Made by a program: the position numbers and the translations under genes. This document shows, in pieces, positions 23,691 through 35,317 of a stretch of 64,000 nt of DNA; position 1 is the stretch's first letter; each line of letters starts with the position of its first letter. Source of the DNA: Salvator merianae (Eukaryota > Chordata > Lepidosauria > Squamata > Teiidae). The stretch spans positions 45,992,742 to 46,056,741 of the forward strand of contig QVOM02000119.1 in NCBI GenBank assembly GCA_003586115.2, read 5' to 3'. A model generated the notes under the pieces. It did not search any database. It saw nothing but the letters and a program-made list of their open reading frames with translations, and had not been told where the DNA came from.

Positions 23691-25759
23691 TAGCCTAAAA
23701 TACGACGTTTTTTTTTCTACTAATTGTGCATGCATATGGGACCAGACTCAGTTTGCGTCGTGCGAGGGGGCATAACCCATGATCATCATTTACCCCTCCC
23801 TCCTGTCTCATCACACAAGCCTCCTCTCATGGAACTTCATTTCAGAAGCACTGTCCCCTTTTCCCTTACAGACAGATATGGAAACCTATCAAAGAGTTAA
23901 GACAATGTGAAGCAAGATAGGCCTAAAAACTACCTAAATAGAGGTTGGAAGTGTGAAGGGCAGGATTATAAATAATAAATAAATAAGCAGGAAATTAGTA
24001 TGTGTCTTAGTATGCCTTAATTTACATGACTTTCAAAATGATAGGACTATTTAGAATGCAGGAAGATTCATTTTTTCAATAACCTGTTTATGTGAGATGT
24101 AATTATTATAATAGCATGTGCTGACTATTTTGCATTTCCAAAAGCAATGGTCTGAATGAACCAGAGGACACATACATTTGTTTAGCATGCAGTCCTGCGT
24201 TAAGTGGGCATAGGATCACCACCAAAATAATATTAAAACGTTGAAGTAGTGTTAAATCTCTTCACATCTGTATATTGCATAAGCTGACAGTAAGTGTTTT
24301 GGATTGCTATTGAAAGAACCAGTGAACAGTGGAAAATGACTACAGTATTTCAGAATTCATACGCAAAAGGATGACAGGGGAAGTGAAAGAAAAATAACTT
24401 CTATTTTAGAGATTCTTTATTGCTAGACTTAGCTCATCATTATTTCTATGAATCAGAAAGGAGCAGTCTATTATTTTAGACCTGAGGGTAGAGAGACTCA
24501 GTGGATTAATTTTAATTGCAAGAGAAAAAATATTGTTCCAAATATGGAACCACGTGGTCACGATGTGATTGTTATTGGTCAGCTAGCAAAAAAGAATGGA
24601 GATAGATAATAGTATTAATTAAAATAGGAAAAAGTTGCACTTTCATATGATCTGAATATGAATCTTCCTGTGTTTTCTTTCCAAAAAAAAATTCTGAATC
24701 CTAGCCTGTGCTTAATCTGACTAGTGGTTCAGTGAGAAAGATGTAACCAGACAGCAGAAATGTCACCTTTTGTTTCCCATCCTGACAGTTGAAATTCTGT
24801 AAGTGAATTTGCATGTGCAAAGTACAGCTGAAGTATTGCAATGAGAAAGGTGTGATCAGCAGAGTTTGTCACCTACATGATTGAAATGCTATAGGTGAAA
24901 GTACGCACCCAAATTGCAGCAAATGTGTTTTAGGAGGCTGCAACAAGAGGGTGTCTCCAGACACAGTTTAAACACCAGCATCCTTTTTGACATGGTGGTA
25001 GCAGATTGGCCCAATACCATGTTGGACCACTGCTGGCACATCATCCCGAAAGTCCAGATTTAATATAATTGGGGATTTCCCACACCATATTAGAAGTGTT
25101 GGGACTCAGCATCCTCTTGGAGGGACTGTGTTAAATCTACACAGTTCCTGATTTAACATCTGGGAACCTGGCACACATACGGATGTGTGTGCGTGTGTAT
25201 TAAAAAGGCTGGTGCAATGAGATCCCAGAAGAGTGATCTGCCAACTGAGTTATGCCAACTGAGATGTGGCAACCTCTTTCTCCTCTGTTGCAGGGCAATG
25301 CCAAACTTTCTTAAAGAACCAATGTTTTTCCTGTGCTGTCTGGAGAGACCCTGACTTCTGCCTGGTAAACTTGCTGTTTTGCAGGCTGATTTGTTGCTTT
25401 TGGAGTCAAATTATTGATTTAGTACACATCTGATCAGAATTCCCAATATTGTAAGAGCAACTTTTACAGAGTGTAATCCAAGCCATTAGAGAGAAGTAGC
25501 AAATAAAGACCATGTTGCTGGGAGAAATAGTCAGACAATTCTCTTTGAAACTGTTGTCTTTTCTGTTTTGCTTTCTTAAGGTTGATATTTACTTCAGGGC
25601 ACTGCATGGTTATGTGCAGTGCATGTTTTTGCTTGTGGAGCAACTTGCAGGTTCCGACAATCAGGAAAATCAGATGGGAAGAAAAAGTTAAACCTCCTTC
25701 ACACCCCCATTTTGTCAGTCAAATTTTGGAAGCTTTGCAGTGCTTGTTACTTTTTTGAA
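23691..25759. other. Unassigned sequence
   Basis: No gene. Around 24955-25185 is a GC-richer block with the pair CAGACACAGTTTAAACACC and ACTGTGTTAAAT, possibly a decayed family B relative. Not assigned. Confidence 0.35.
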
Positions 25760-26205
25760 ACAATGGCAGGAACTGCATGCCTCCCTTATGGCACCTTGAA
25801 TGTGGAATGAGGACGCAGTGTCTGCATGACGCTACACTCCATTGCCCATACAATGCAGAAGAACGAGTTGCCTGCATGGATGCTCTACACTCTTCCCCTG
25901 CTATGTCCCCCTGCTCTTCCCCTAGCATGTTCTTCTAATGGATCCCTCTCTCACCGGCTGCAGTGGCCATTCTACTGCCACCACTGCTGCTCGAGAACAC
26001 TTACTGGCCCTCAGTGGTATTTGGCTTTTTGAACACAGAGACTGGCCCATGGGACCATTTCCTATCTTCAAAACCACCACCACTCCGTCTCCAGATTCAA
26101 AGCCAGGAACCCTGCTTCGATTCTGAAGAGAGCGAAGCCCTCCTCCCCACCTGTCAAACCACCACTAGGGAATTCCCAGCCATGATTGTGATGAACAGAG
26201 GGCCC
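25760..26205 (+). mobile_element. Family E repeat, copy E1
   Basis: Aligns with 44610-44990. Shared landmarks: CTCC(C/T)TTATGGC, GCAGTGTCTGCATG versus TAGTGTCTGCATAG, ATGCAGAA, GGGACCATTTCCT and AAAACC(A/C). Non-coding; open frames through it have no domain. Confidence 0.55.
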
Positions 26206-26239
26206 TTCTGTGCCCTCACTCTGTGGCAGGATCAGCTAT

Positions 26240-26698
26240 AAGTCTGAGAATGGGGGGTGGAGGCTACTTCTCCCTCCCTCAAATCAAGCATGGTGTGCAA
26301 AAAGGTGGATAAAGGAAAATTATTTCCTCTGTTGCACAACACTAGAACCAGGGGGTACTCTATGAAGCTGATGGGGAAGAGAGTAGGACAAGGGGAAGTG
26401 TGGAATTTGGGCTATGCAACCAGCCTGGATAGCTTTAAGAAAGGGTGAAAGAAATTCGTGGAGGATGTGCATATCAATTGCTATTAGAACAAATGTCTAG
26501 GTACTGCCTTTAGGTTGCAAAGGCAGGCAGGATGCATCTAAAGGCCATTTGCAGGGAGTCAAGAGCAGGTGAAGGTTTTGCCTTTATGTTCTGCTTGAGA
26601 ATGCCCAGAAGCAATTGGTGGGCCACTGTGTGAGACACGGTGTTAGACTAGATGGTCTGTGGGCTGATCTAACAAGGCTCCTATGTTCTTATGTTCTA
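26240..26698 (+). mobile_element. CR1/L3-type LINE 3' end, copy 1
   Basis: The coding remnant includes ...NTRTRGYSMKLMGKRV and SLDSFKK (about 26335-26445), equivalent to the C-terminal part of CR1/L3-type ORF2. A long 3' region follows with CAATTGGTGGGCCACTGTGTGAGAC, the TTAGACTAGATGG block and the terminal octamer-like TTCTTATGTTC tail (26686-26698). The same 3' end occurs inverted at 31.0 kb and, more complete, at 57.3 kb. Confidence 0.7.
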
Positions 26699-26835
26699 CC
26701 TTCCATACCTTCAGTATTCAAATTACAGCCAATCCTGCTGCAGGGGAGGAGAAAGCCTTTTTTGCCCTTTCAAACCACAGTTGGGAATTCCCTCACTGCA
26801 ATTTGACAGGTGGGCGCACTGCATGCAGCAAATTT
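26699..26835 (+). mobile_element. Family E repeat, second 3' part
   Basis: Related to 26090-26200: ATTCAAA...CCTGCT, then TTTCAAACCACAGTTGGGAATTCCC versus TGTCAAACCACCACTAGGGAATTCCC. Either the LINE tail landed between two family E copies or E was partly duplicated. Confidence 0.5.
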
Positions 26836-27599
26836 AAGATAACCAGTTGCTTCTCTTAATGCAAAGGTGGAACGGCACTATGTTTATGGCACTGTTTTTC
26901 TTTCTGTGTGGCTCCTAACAATGGCAAGATACCAATGTGCTATCAACTATAATATATTTAACTGTAGTAAACTTTCATAACTTGTGATGATACTAAATTC
27001 AAGAACCTTCACTGTGGCATCCATTGGGACTAATTTGCAATTGGAAGTTTAATTTGTTAGTTTTATCATTTAATTGATCTAATTTGCATTTTGTTCGGCA
27101 AACAGTGTTACTCACATTGTTTTTATGTCATGGCAACATAGAAGTCTAGCAGATCCTTGATTTTTGCTGCTTCAGTCCATCCAAGCACATGCAACCTCCA
27201 ATCTGATATTTGATTTGGGGTACCCTCATATAAAACCCACAGAATCAATGTGGATACTTATTTTAGACTCATGTTTTTCACTGTGGTCTTGTCATATAGC
27301 TACGGACATGTAATTTTTAAGGATTGAGTCTATGCACAAGGTTATGATATGTGCCTGGATAAAATCAGGATTCCTATGACTTTGTGGCTCATATGTATAT
27401 TTTCAGTTCATGGTGCTGTGAAATACTTGTAGTTAAGATGGTGTACACAAAAGTGAAGTGTATGTTAATGGTAGTTCTAGAAATATCCCAGACTGAGGAT
27501 CCATGCTTTTGTGTCATAATGATATGAGAACTTATGAGAGATGTTGTCAATTCAATCCATGGAGACAGATATAATCTGTGATTTGATGGTTCTTATTTG
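26836..27599. other. Unassigned AT-rich sequence
   Basis: No feature recognised. Confidence 0.4.
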
Positions 27600-28860
27600 A
27601 AATTAGAGAATCTAGATTGTCCATGCCCAACCCATGACTTTACAACATGGAAGAACATGATGAGTTTTGGTGATCAGTTGTGTACATAGGAATAATCTGT
27701 GCTGGGCTGTCAGTGTTCTCTGACCTGATTTTCCCATCTGTACACATTTTCCTAGCCAACTAAGTAACATCTTCAGTACAAACAAAGGTTCTCCTGTTGT
27801 TGGTGATGGCTGTATAGCAGCCTGTCCTCCTTTTGTGTAACTGAGCAGCAAGTGTTTTTTCTCCTTGTTTTCCTTGGTATTTGCTTCTTGTTTAGTTGAT
27901 GTGCTATTCCTTCCTGATTGTAGAGTGATTTCTTCTCTGCATAAGTGTTGGTTGACAATTGTGGGATTAGGTGTTGCCTGAGTGGGTTTATAAGTAATGC
28001 TCTCATTGGTGGGCTCTTGACAAATCTCCTCTTTATGCAGCTTTAGGTCATTTTCTATGTTAAATTTACTATTGTTTCTTTAGAGTCGTAAGTAAATGGA
28101 GTGTAAGCTATGATTTGTGTTTTGACAATAATTTGGGGGGTCCTTTATGTACAGAGCATTTGTGAAGACTCTACGTTTTGAGAGCAAGGCAATGCCTTGG
28201 AGGAAATCATCCACAATTATTTTGGTATAACCCATGTACATGTCAGTGAAATTTATTTGGCAGTGGCTTGGGGAAGATTCCATGTTAAAAGATGAATAAT
28301 AAAGATCTGTTTCACATAATACGGTATTAAGAGGCTTGTTCATGGTCAAATGCAATGATTTGATAGTGCTTTTCTGGATGATAAAATGAAGAGGATCAAT
28401 GTGTGTGTCTGTGTGTCTCTGACCCAGATACATAGTTTTGGATCAAGACACCAAGAAGTATGAAGTTTTAATTGTTCAGTCCATGTGCATTCATGTAATG
28501 TGGGGTTGGCGGGGGGTTGGGGACAATCTCAAATCGTGGCCTATCTCTAAGGACCAGTGATTTGAATCAATGCTTAAAAAATACTGTATCTGTTATTTAT
28601 TCAGCTCTAATCATTGCATTTGAGGTGTCAGCCTTTGAGTGGACGAGAGAATCACCTTCCTCTAAAACATCTAAATAATCCATGAGGAGTCTTGTTCTGG
28701 ATGCATGGTTTTCAGACAAAAGAACTGTAAAAACCAAGGTCCATGATTCTGAGAGTTCATAACATGCAAAAAGAAGATTCCTCAGGTGTACAGAAGGAAG
28801 GATCCTAGTATGCTTGCTGATCCAGTATACCGTCCAGTACAGAATCACCCATACTCTCTG
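27600..28860 (-). other. Unidentified, possibly a decayed coding element (minus strand)
   Basis: The minus strand holds three closely spaced open frames (28848-28597, 28433-28080, 28006-27773) with no frame overlap and a fairly uniform composition. This could be an old retroelement or transposase ORF broken by frameshifts. I recognise no motif in any of them and do not name a family. A G-rich stretch GGGGTTGGCGGGGGGTTGGGG lies at 28502-28522. Confidence 0.25.
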
Positions 28861-29260
28861 CTCATAGTGGCTGTTATCACACTTACAAAGCTAGCACAGA
28901 CTATTTACTCTGTACTAGAGTAGTACTGTACCACGCAGCATAGACACCGGCCGCAATGCATGACCAAAAACTGGGCCTGAAGCTGGCTGGGCCTGAAGCG
29001 TCCAGCTGCTACCATGGCAACCATCATGCACAATCACCGAATCACAACCAAGTTGGCCGCTACACTACAGGTAAGTGCAAATGGTTCCTTACCTGAAGTT
29101 CACTATGAGCTCTAGGTAAGGTTCCAGACTACAATTTACTGTTCCAGCGGTAGAAGGAATCGGGAGCAGTTGGATACCACTTCTGGTCACTTCGACCATC
29201 TTGCAGTGCGAACGCACTTGCCTAGCGTGAATCAACCCAGTTCATCCTTGCCTACCAGGG
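28861..29260. mobile_element. Possible diverged family A relative
   Basis: GC-richer block with CTACCATGGCAACCATCATGCACAATCACC and TAAGTGCAAATGGTTCC, recalling the CACCATGG and AAGTGCAAACAGGCC landmarks of family A, but too diverged to align end to end. Confidence 0.3.
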
Positions 29261-29538
29261 AGGTTTTAAAATATCTCCCTTCCATTTAGTCTTTTGCCTA
29301 TCTGATAAGTTTTCAGAGAGTTTACTGGTGGCTTTTCCTAGTTTTGTTGGTTGTTAGTGTGCTTTATCTTTGTACACAGTCTCCGGCATTTTGAAATTAA
29401 GTAGTTTTACTTATACAGTACAGCCACTATCTACTTTGTCATTCTACCTATGTTTACTTCAGTTTATCAATTTGTTACTAACTTTATCATAGATTTACAA
29501 AACAGAAAATGACCTCTCTTCTTTCTAAAATTACATTA
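29261..29538. repeat. Tandem duplication, unit 1 (278 bp)
   Basis: Identical to 29539-29816 except for one base: T at 29414 versus A at 29692. Both junctions carry AGGT. Confidence 0.97.
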
Positions 29539-29816
29539 AGGTTTTAAAATATCTCCCTTCCATTTAGTCTTTTGCCTATCTGATAAGTTTTCAGAGAGTT
29601 TACTGGTGGCTTTTCCTAGTTTTGTTGGTTGTTAGTGTGCTTTATCTTTGTACACAGTCTCCGGCATTTTGAAATTAAGTAGTTTTACTTAAACAGTACA
29701 GCCACTATCTACTTTGTCATTCTACCTATGTTTACTTCAGTTTATCAATTTGTTACTAACTTTATCATAGATTTACAAAACAGAAAATGACCTCTCTTCT
29801 TTCTAAAATTACATTA
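29539..29816. repeat. Tandem duplication, unit 2 (278 bp)
   Basis: Direct head-to-tail copy of 29261-29538, with a single mismatch over 278 bp. The copy ends where AGGT occurs again at 29817-29820. No gene in the unit. Confidence 0.97.
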
Positions 29817-29896
29817 AGGTAAGTGGAGAATTGCCTAGGAACTATAATTTCAACAGGGAACTAGTTTATAACCAAATATTTAAACTAAAATTCCAT

Positions 29897-29942
29897 CACA
29901 CACACACGTGTGTGTGAGTGTGTGTGCGCACGCGTGCGTGTA
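29897..29942. repeat. Alternating CA/TG/CG tract, Z-DNA-type palindrome
   Basis: Mostly alternating purine-pyrimidine over about 46 bp: CA units, then GT units (with one GA interruption), then GCGCACGCGTGCGTGT. The segment 29899-29916 is a perfect palindrome. Confidence 0.9.
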
Positions 29943-31026
29943 TTTCATCAGTTTTTCTAAGCAATACAGGTATATTTTAACTGACTTAACAAATATTTTC
30001 AGCTGTTTTGGAGAACCAGTCACTGAAGAATTTTAAATAAGACTTCATGAACAAAAGCCATAACAGATTTAGGTGCAGTTAAGCTAGCTAGAATGCTATG
30101 ATGTACAGGACATGATTCATCTCCAAGAATTTTTATTTGGAGATATCTAGTGAGCCACTGGACAACCCCCCCCAGGTTTTCATGATTACGATTATAAAAT
30201 ATCAGGGTAAAGAGAATGAAACATATTTAGGGCAGCAGAATCCTCTTGTCCTTTCATTTTGCCACTCTTTGCCAGCTGCAGATTACCTTTTTTTAGTGGC
30301 TAAAATGGCGGTTGGTGTTTATAAGACTAGTGCTTTAAAGGCATTAGTGTAGTTTGGCCTAACTTTATTTCTAACGCTTATGACATAATTGAGTTAGAAC
30401 TGGCAGATTTATCTGGAACAAGTGTAAGGGAATTTGACATGTTTTTCCCTCAATATATTCTACTGAAAGTAAAATATATTTGCCCTGCCTGGCACTAAGC
30501 TCCTGCACAAAATGTGACTAAACCTATCTAATCTTGCCTGTCATGTTGTGGAGATATATTTTAGGAGGATATTTCTAGTTTCCCCCAACAACTGCATGTT
30601 ATATTTTTAAAAAAACAGACAGTACTACTCTTCACGCCACCCCTTCTGATTTATGAAGTCTTGTTCTTCTGCCTTTTTTTCAGGCAGCTGGATAAGCATA
30701 TCTAACATAGCAGGAAATACTCTAAAAATCCTTGGAAGCAGTGCCATCTTTTGGATCTCAACAGAATAGAAATCCTTTGATATGTAGGATTTAATGAGCC
30801 ATCACTTCTGCTGCGATTTTTCTAATGAATAGGAGATAATACAGTTCTATATTTGCATTTGGGGTAAGCTGCTTTGTCATAGATTTATTCAAAACATTTT
30901 TGGCTTACCTGATGCATTATTTTGTACCACTGTTGGCTATGAAAAGGAAGAAAAATACATTTCAGTGCAAAATAATATTAATGGACAGAGGATATCTAAT
31001 CGGTTTAGGCATGCAAATCTCTAGTT
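29943..31026. other. Unassigned AT-rich sequence
   Basis: No supported feature. Confidence 0.4.
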
Positions 31027-31345
31027 AGAACATAAGAATATAAGAAGAACCCTGCTGGATTGGCGCACAACCCATCTAGTCCAGTATCATTTCTCACACA
31101 GTGCTCCACCTATTGCTTCTGGGCATTCTTAAGCAGAATATAAAGGCAAAACCTTCACCTGCTCTTGACTCGCTGAAAATGGCCTTTAGAAGCATCCTGC
31201 CTGCCTCTGCAGCCTAAAGGCAGTACTTAGACCTCAATTCTATTAGTCATTGATATACCTGTCTTCCATGAATTTCTTTCACCCTTTCTTAAAGCTATCC
31301 AAGCTGGTTGCTGTCACCATTTCTTCTAGGGCCTGTTCTAGGTTT
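31027..31345 (-). mobile_element. CR1/L3-type LINE 3' end, copy 2
   Basis: Reverse complement of the 26.2-26.7 kb tail. From the right: the GATAGCTTTAAGAAAGGGTGAAAGAAATTC(A)TG block, the CAGGTGAAGGTTTTGCC block, the CAATAGGTGGAGCACTGTGTGAGA block, and the end TTCTTATATTCTTATGTTC at 31027-31045. Confidence 0.75.
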
Positions 31346-32559
31346 ATGGAGTTTTGTGCAAAACAGCCACAGTGCTACAGCAAACTTCAGGCAGCAACAC
31401 GGTTCGCTGCAGGCTGCACACTAGGGAGGGAGGGTACCATGGCCAGCTGGAGATAACAGTGGGCTGGGGTGGAGAAGGCAGTTCCAAAATGCATTCCTTG
31501 CTCCTGGTTGCCCCCCCTTCTCTTGCAGGCTGGAGACCCTTTCTCTCACTTTAGTGCAAAAACGCAGCAGCAAAACAGCATCCTTAAGGCAAGGCAAGGT
31601 TAAATGCAGCTCCTCATCTTGAGCGCTTTTGGGGGCAGACATGTTTGTTGTCCTTACCACACCACCATGAGAGTGTTTTAATTCAAAACACTGTGCCTAT
31701 TTGGGGGTGCAGTTCTCTTGCCCCAACAAAGAACCCATTCAGTATCAGTTTTGCTGTCAGCACCGCTGTGGGACACAAGCTGCTGTGGATATCTGGGGGA
31801 GAGGTGAGGCAGAGTCCATTTGCTGGCCATTAACTACATTATCATGATAATGGAGCTCCCCACATGTTCCCCCCTCTTCACAAACCTCTCTGTGCTTTTG
31901 CACTACTCTTAAATTATGCAATTCTGCAAACGTGCAATTGCTACAGATCAGAAATCGCCATCTGCCTTTTAATAAGCTTTATTGTGCAGTACATGTGGTA
32001 TTAAAGTTCTACTTGTGTAGATAGAGGCTGTAGTGGGGAGAAGGAGCAAATGGCAAATGACTAGTAATGCTGCCAAGTGAATCCATGTTCTGAAACGGCA
32101 GCAGGGACATACGGAGGGCAGAGCTTGACTTTCCTGCCCCTGTGAAGTCAAAATTTGAATGTTGGGACTGCAGCCAATCACTGATTGCACATGGAGGGGA
32201 ATTTGGCAAGGAGTGGGAGCAGAAAAGGTACAGTTTCCACATGCCACGCACGGGAAACATCAGTGTGAGAACGAGCAAGTCCAAACTGAGTCCGTGTTAA
32301 AATGCAAATGAAGGAACGACTAGAAAATGAACTCAGTCCTCGTACTCTTCTGATACCCTTACAGATTTTCCTTCAGCAATGCTTTCTCCTCTATGTGCAT
32401 ACTAATTTTATCCTTAATGATAGTGTTGCATATCCTTAGTGTTGTAGATTACTTCTTCACTCAGATTTTGTCTAATGATGCTGTGACCCAAAGATGTGGA
32501 CAAACTGCTTGTTGAGTTTTCACAGACTACTTGCTGAATACTACAGAATACTTGACCCT
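31346..32559. other. Unassigned, with a possible palindromic element
   Basis: The GC-rich block 31355-31910 is bounded by TTTTGTGCAAAAC-like (31351) and CTGTGCTTTTGCACTA (31891-31906) motifs. It contains a perfect 16-bp palindrome CATTATCATGATAATG at 31837-31852. Possibly another MITE. No gene seen. Confidence 0.35.
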
Positions 32560-32734
32560 CTTTGCTGATAAAAGGCAGCCACAAGCTTATGTCTGGGTGG
32601 GTCCAAGGTCTTTAATGGATGGAGTAGTCTTGCCCAGTCTTAAAGAGGCAGTGGTGAACTCCTGGATCCAGAAGAGTTAAGCAACTGCTTCCTAGCAGTT
32701 AGTTTGGAGCAAGATACAACTTATTTAAAAAAAA
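32560..32734 (+). mobile_element. L2 LINE fragment, 5' of the nested CR1
   Basis: One frame reads VLPSLKEAVV (about 32626-32655), which resembles the L2 segment just before the reverse transcriptase palm. The rest is decayed. The L2 continues after the CR1 at 35413. Confidence 0.55.
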
Positions 32735-32765
32735 CAGGCTTAATAAAAGGGGAGGAGGTGTTGCA

Positions 32766-33620
32766 TTGTATGTAAGGAAAGTATATACCACCACAGAAAT
32801 TAATTTTTCAGATAATGGAAGCCCTGTAGAAACCGTTTGGGTGAAAATACAAGGAGAGAGCAACACAAAGGATACTGTTGTAGGAGTTTATTATAGACCC
32901 CCTGGACAAACAGAAGATATGGATGAACTATTTATAAATCAGATGGCCAAGCTCTCAGGGAAACACGACCTAGTGATTATGGGAGATTTTAACTATCCGG
33001 ACATTTGTTGGGAATCTCTCTCAGGCAAAAGTCACAGGTCCAATAAATTCTTATCCTCTCTGGCAGATAACTTCATTATCCAAAGGATGGAGGAAAAAAC
33101 AAGGGGGTCTGCTGTCTTGGACCTAATCCTTACTAACAGGGAGGAAATGGTTGAGGAAGTAAGGGTGACTGGGACCCTGGGTGGTAGTGACCATGCTATC
33201 ATTGAGTTTTGGATAACTAAAGGAGGAAGATCTGAGAGGACTCAGACTTCAAGGTTAGATTTCAGAGGAGCAGATTTTGATGGACACAGAAGGAGGGTAG
33301 GAAGGATCCATTGGCGGGATGTCTTAAAGGACAGAAATGTCCAGGAAGGATGGGAAATTTTGAGAAAGGAGATTCTAGAGGCACAATCTTTAACAATTCC
33401 TAAAAGAAGAAAGAATGGCAAGCATCTAAAGAAACCAGGGTGGATGAACCCTGAACTTAATAACTTGCTAAAAAGAAAAAAAGAAATGTTTAAAAAATTG
33501 AAAGAGGGGGACATATTAAAAGAAGAATATATTGCAATCTGCAGGAACTGCAGGATAAGTGTCAGAAAGGCTAAAGCTAAAAATGAATTGAGGATTGCAA
33601 GAGAGGCCAAAAACAATTAA
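32766..33620 (+). pseudogene. CR1 ORF2, endonuclease part (partial)
   Basis: N-terminally truncated apurinic/apyrimidinic-like endonuclease domain of CR1 ORF2, which nicks the genomic target to prime reverse transcription. The reading is open upstream of the first methionine, with GGGVALYVRK just before and at the start, so the ATG is not a true start. Visible motifs, counted from that methionine: VGVYYRPPG (about residues 39-47), MGDFN (72-76), LDLILTN and GGSDHAIIEF (SDH at 141-143), the last being the conserved catalytic Asp-His end of the domain. After that comes the lysine/arginine-rich linker to the reverse transcriptase. The N-terminal catalytic residues of the domain are absent, so it cannot be active. 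The frame closes at a stop within an A-rich stretch (33610-33625), where a net one-base shift relative to the next frame has occurred. Confidence 0.9.
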
Positions 33621-33625
33621 AAAAA

Positions 33626-35317
33626 GTGTTTTGTGGGTATGTCAGAAACAAAAGAAAAGTCAAAGAAGCTATAGGACCTTTACAGAATGAGAAGGGTGAT
33701 TTGGTCAAAAACGACATTGAGAAGGCAGAACTTCTGAACTCCTATTTTGCATCTGTTTTCTCTCAGAAAGGAAATGAAACATCAGTTGGCCTTCACTGTG
33801 CTGTTGAGGGAATAAGAGAATCAAGGCTCTGTATGGACAAGGAGAAGGTGAGGGAACACTTAGCAAACTTAAATGAATTCAAGTCTCCAGGCCCAGATGA
33901 ATTACATCCTAGGGTGCTGAAGGAATTGGCTGATATAATTGCTGAACCACTCTCTGTGATATTTGAGAACTCATGGAAAACAGGAGAAGTCCCAGAAGAT
34001 TGGAGAAGGGCAAATGTTGTACCTATCTTTAAAAAAGGAAAGAAGGCTGACCCAGGCAACTACAGGCCTGTGAGCCTGACTTCAATACCAGGCAAGATCC
34101 TTGAACAAATCATTAAACAGCATATATGGGAACACTTGGATGGGAATGCAGTAATTAACCAGAGCCAACATGGATTTGTAACAAGCAAGTCATGCCAGAC
34201 TAATCTCATTTCCTTTTATGACAAAATTACTGGATGGATCGATCAAGGAAAGGCTGTGGACATAGTATATCTTGACTTTAGCAAAGCATTTGACAAGGTG
34301 TCTCATACTATACTTATTGAAAAAATGATCAAATATGGGATTGACAGTACAACTGTTAGGTGGATTCATAACCGGCTTAGTGATCGTACTCAAAGAGTGG
34401 TCATAAATGGCTTCACATCCGATTGGAAGACTGTCTCGAGTGATGTACCGCAAGGCTCTGTCTTGGGCCCATTGCTGTTCAACATTTTTATAAACCATCT
34501 GGAAGAAGGTGTCGAGGGGACGCTGATCAAATTTGCAGACGACACAAAGCTAGGAGGGGTTGCTAACACTAGGGAGGAGAAGGAGAGGATTCAAAAGGAT
34601 TTGGACAAGCTTGAACAGTGGGCTGAAACTAACAGAATGACATTTAACAGGGAGAAATGCAAAGTTTTACATCTAGGTAAGAAAAATGACAATATCCAAT
34701 ACAGAATGGGAGGAATCTCGCTGAGCAGCAGCACATGTGAAAAGGATCTGGGTGTACTAGTAGATCATAGGTTAAACATGAATCAACAGTGTGATGCAGC
34801 TGCAAAAAAGGCAAACACCATCCTGGGCTGTATCAAGAGGAGTATAGAGTCTAGATCACGAGAAGTAATTATCCCACTTTATTCTTCCTTGGTCAGACCT
34901 CATCTGGAGTATTGTGCCCAGTTCCGGGCGCCCCAGTTTAAAAGGGACATTGACAAACTGGAACAAGTTCAGAGAAGGGCGACCAAAATGGTGAGCGGTC
35001 TGCAAACCATGTCCTACGAGGAACGATTAAAGGACCTAGGAATGTTTAGCCTGCAGAAGAGAAGACTGAGAGGAGACATGATAGCTGTTTTCAAGTATCT
35101 GAAGGGCTGTCACAGTGCAGAAGGATTGGCCCTATTCTCAGTTGCACAAGAAGAAAGGACTAGAAACAATGGGATGAAACTTCAAGGGAGTAGATACAGG
35201 CTAGATATTAGGAAAAACTTTCTGACCGTAAGGGCAATCAGTCACTGGAACAGGTTACCACAGGAGGTGGTGGGCTCTCCTTCACTGGAGATCTTCAAGG
35301 AAAGGCTGGACAGATAG
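33626..35317 (+). pseudogene. CR1 ORF2, reverse transcriptase part (intact frame)
   Basis: 563 codons, open from the frameshift to the usual CR1 stop after ERLDR. It is a non-LTR reverse transcriptase that copies the element RNA onto nicked DNA. Motifs: VPEDWRRANVVPIFKKG and NYRPVSL (fingers), YLDFSKAFD (catalytic Asp at residue 217), DVPQGSVLGPLLF (about 273-285), FADD (303-306, both catalytic aspartates kept), then the C-terminal LVRPHLEYC and RRATKMV segments. The start ATG is arbitrary, since the real protein continues from the endonuclease frame. All key catalytic residues are present and there is no internal stop, which suggests recent insertion compared with the other LINE pieces here. 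It is a pseudogene because it is separated from a functional 5' end by truncation and a frameshift. Confidence 0.95.

Noticed and set aside
28911..28935. TACTC...GAGTA hairpin in the possible family A relative
   Set aside because: Arms are only 5 bp; too short to claim equivalence with the family A hairpin.
29261..29816. CRISPR-like or regulatory repeat array
   Set aside because: Only two adjacent 278-bp units without spacers; this is a tandem duplication in vertebrate DNA.
33242..34498. Minus-strand frames opposite CR1 ORF2
   Set aside because: Shadows of the real plus-strand CR1 reading frames.
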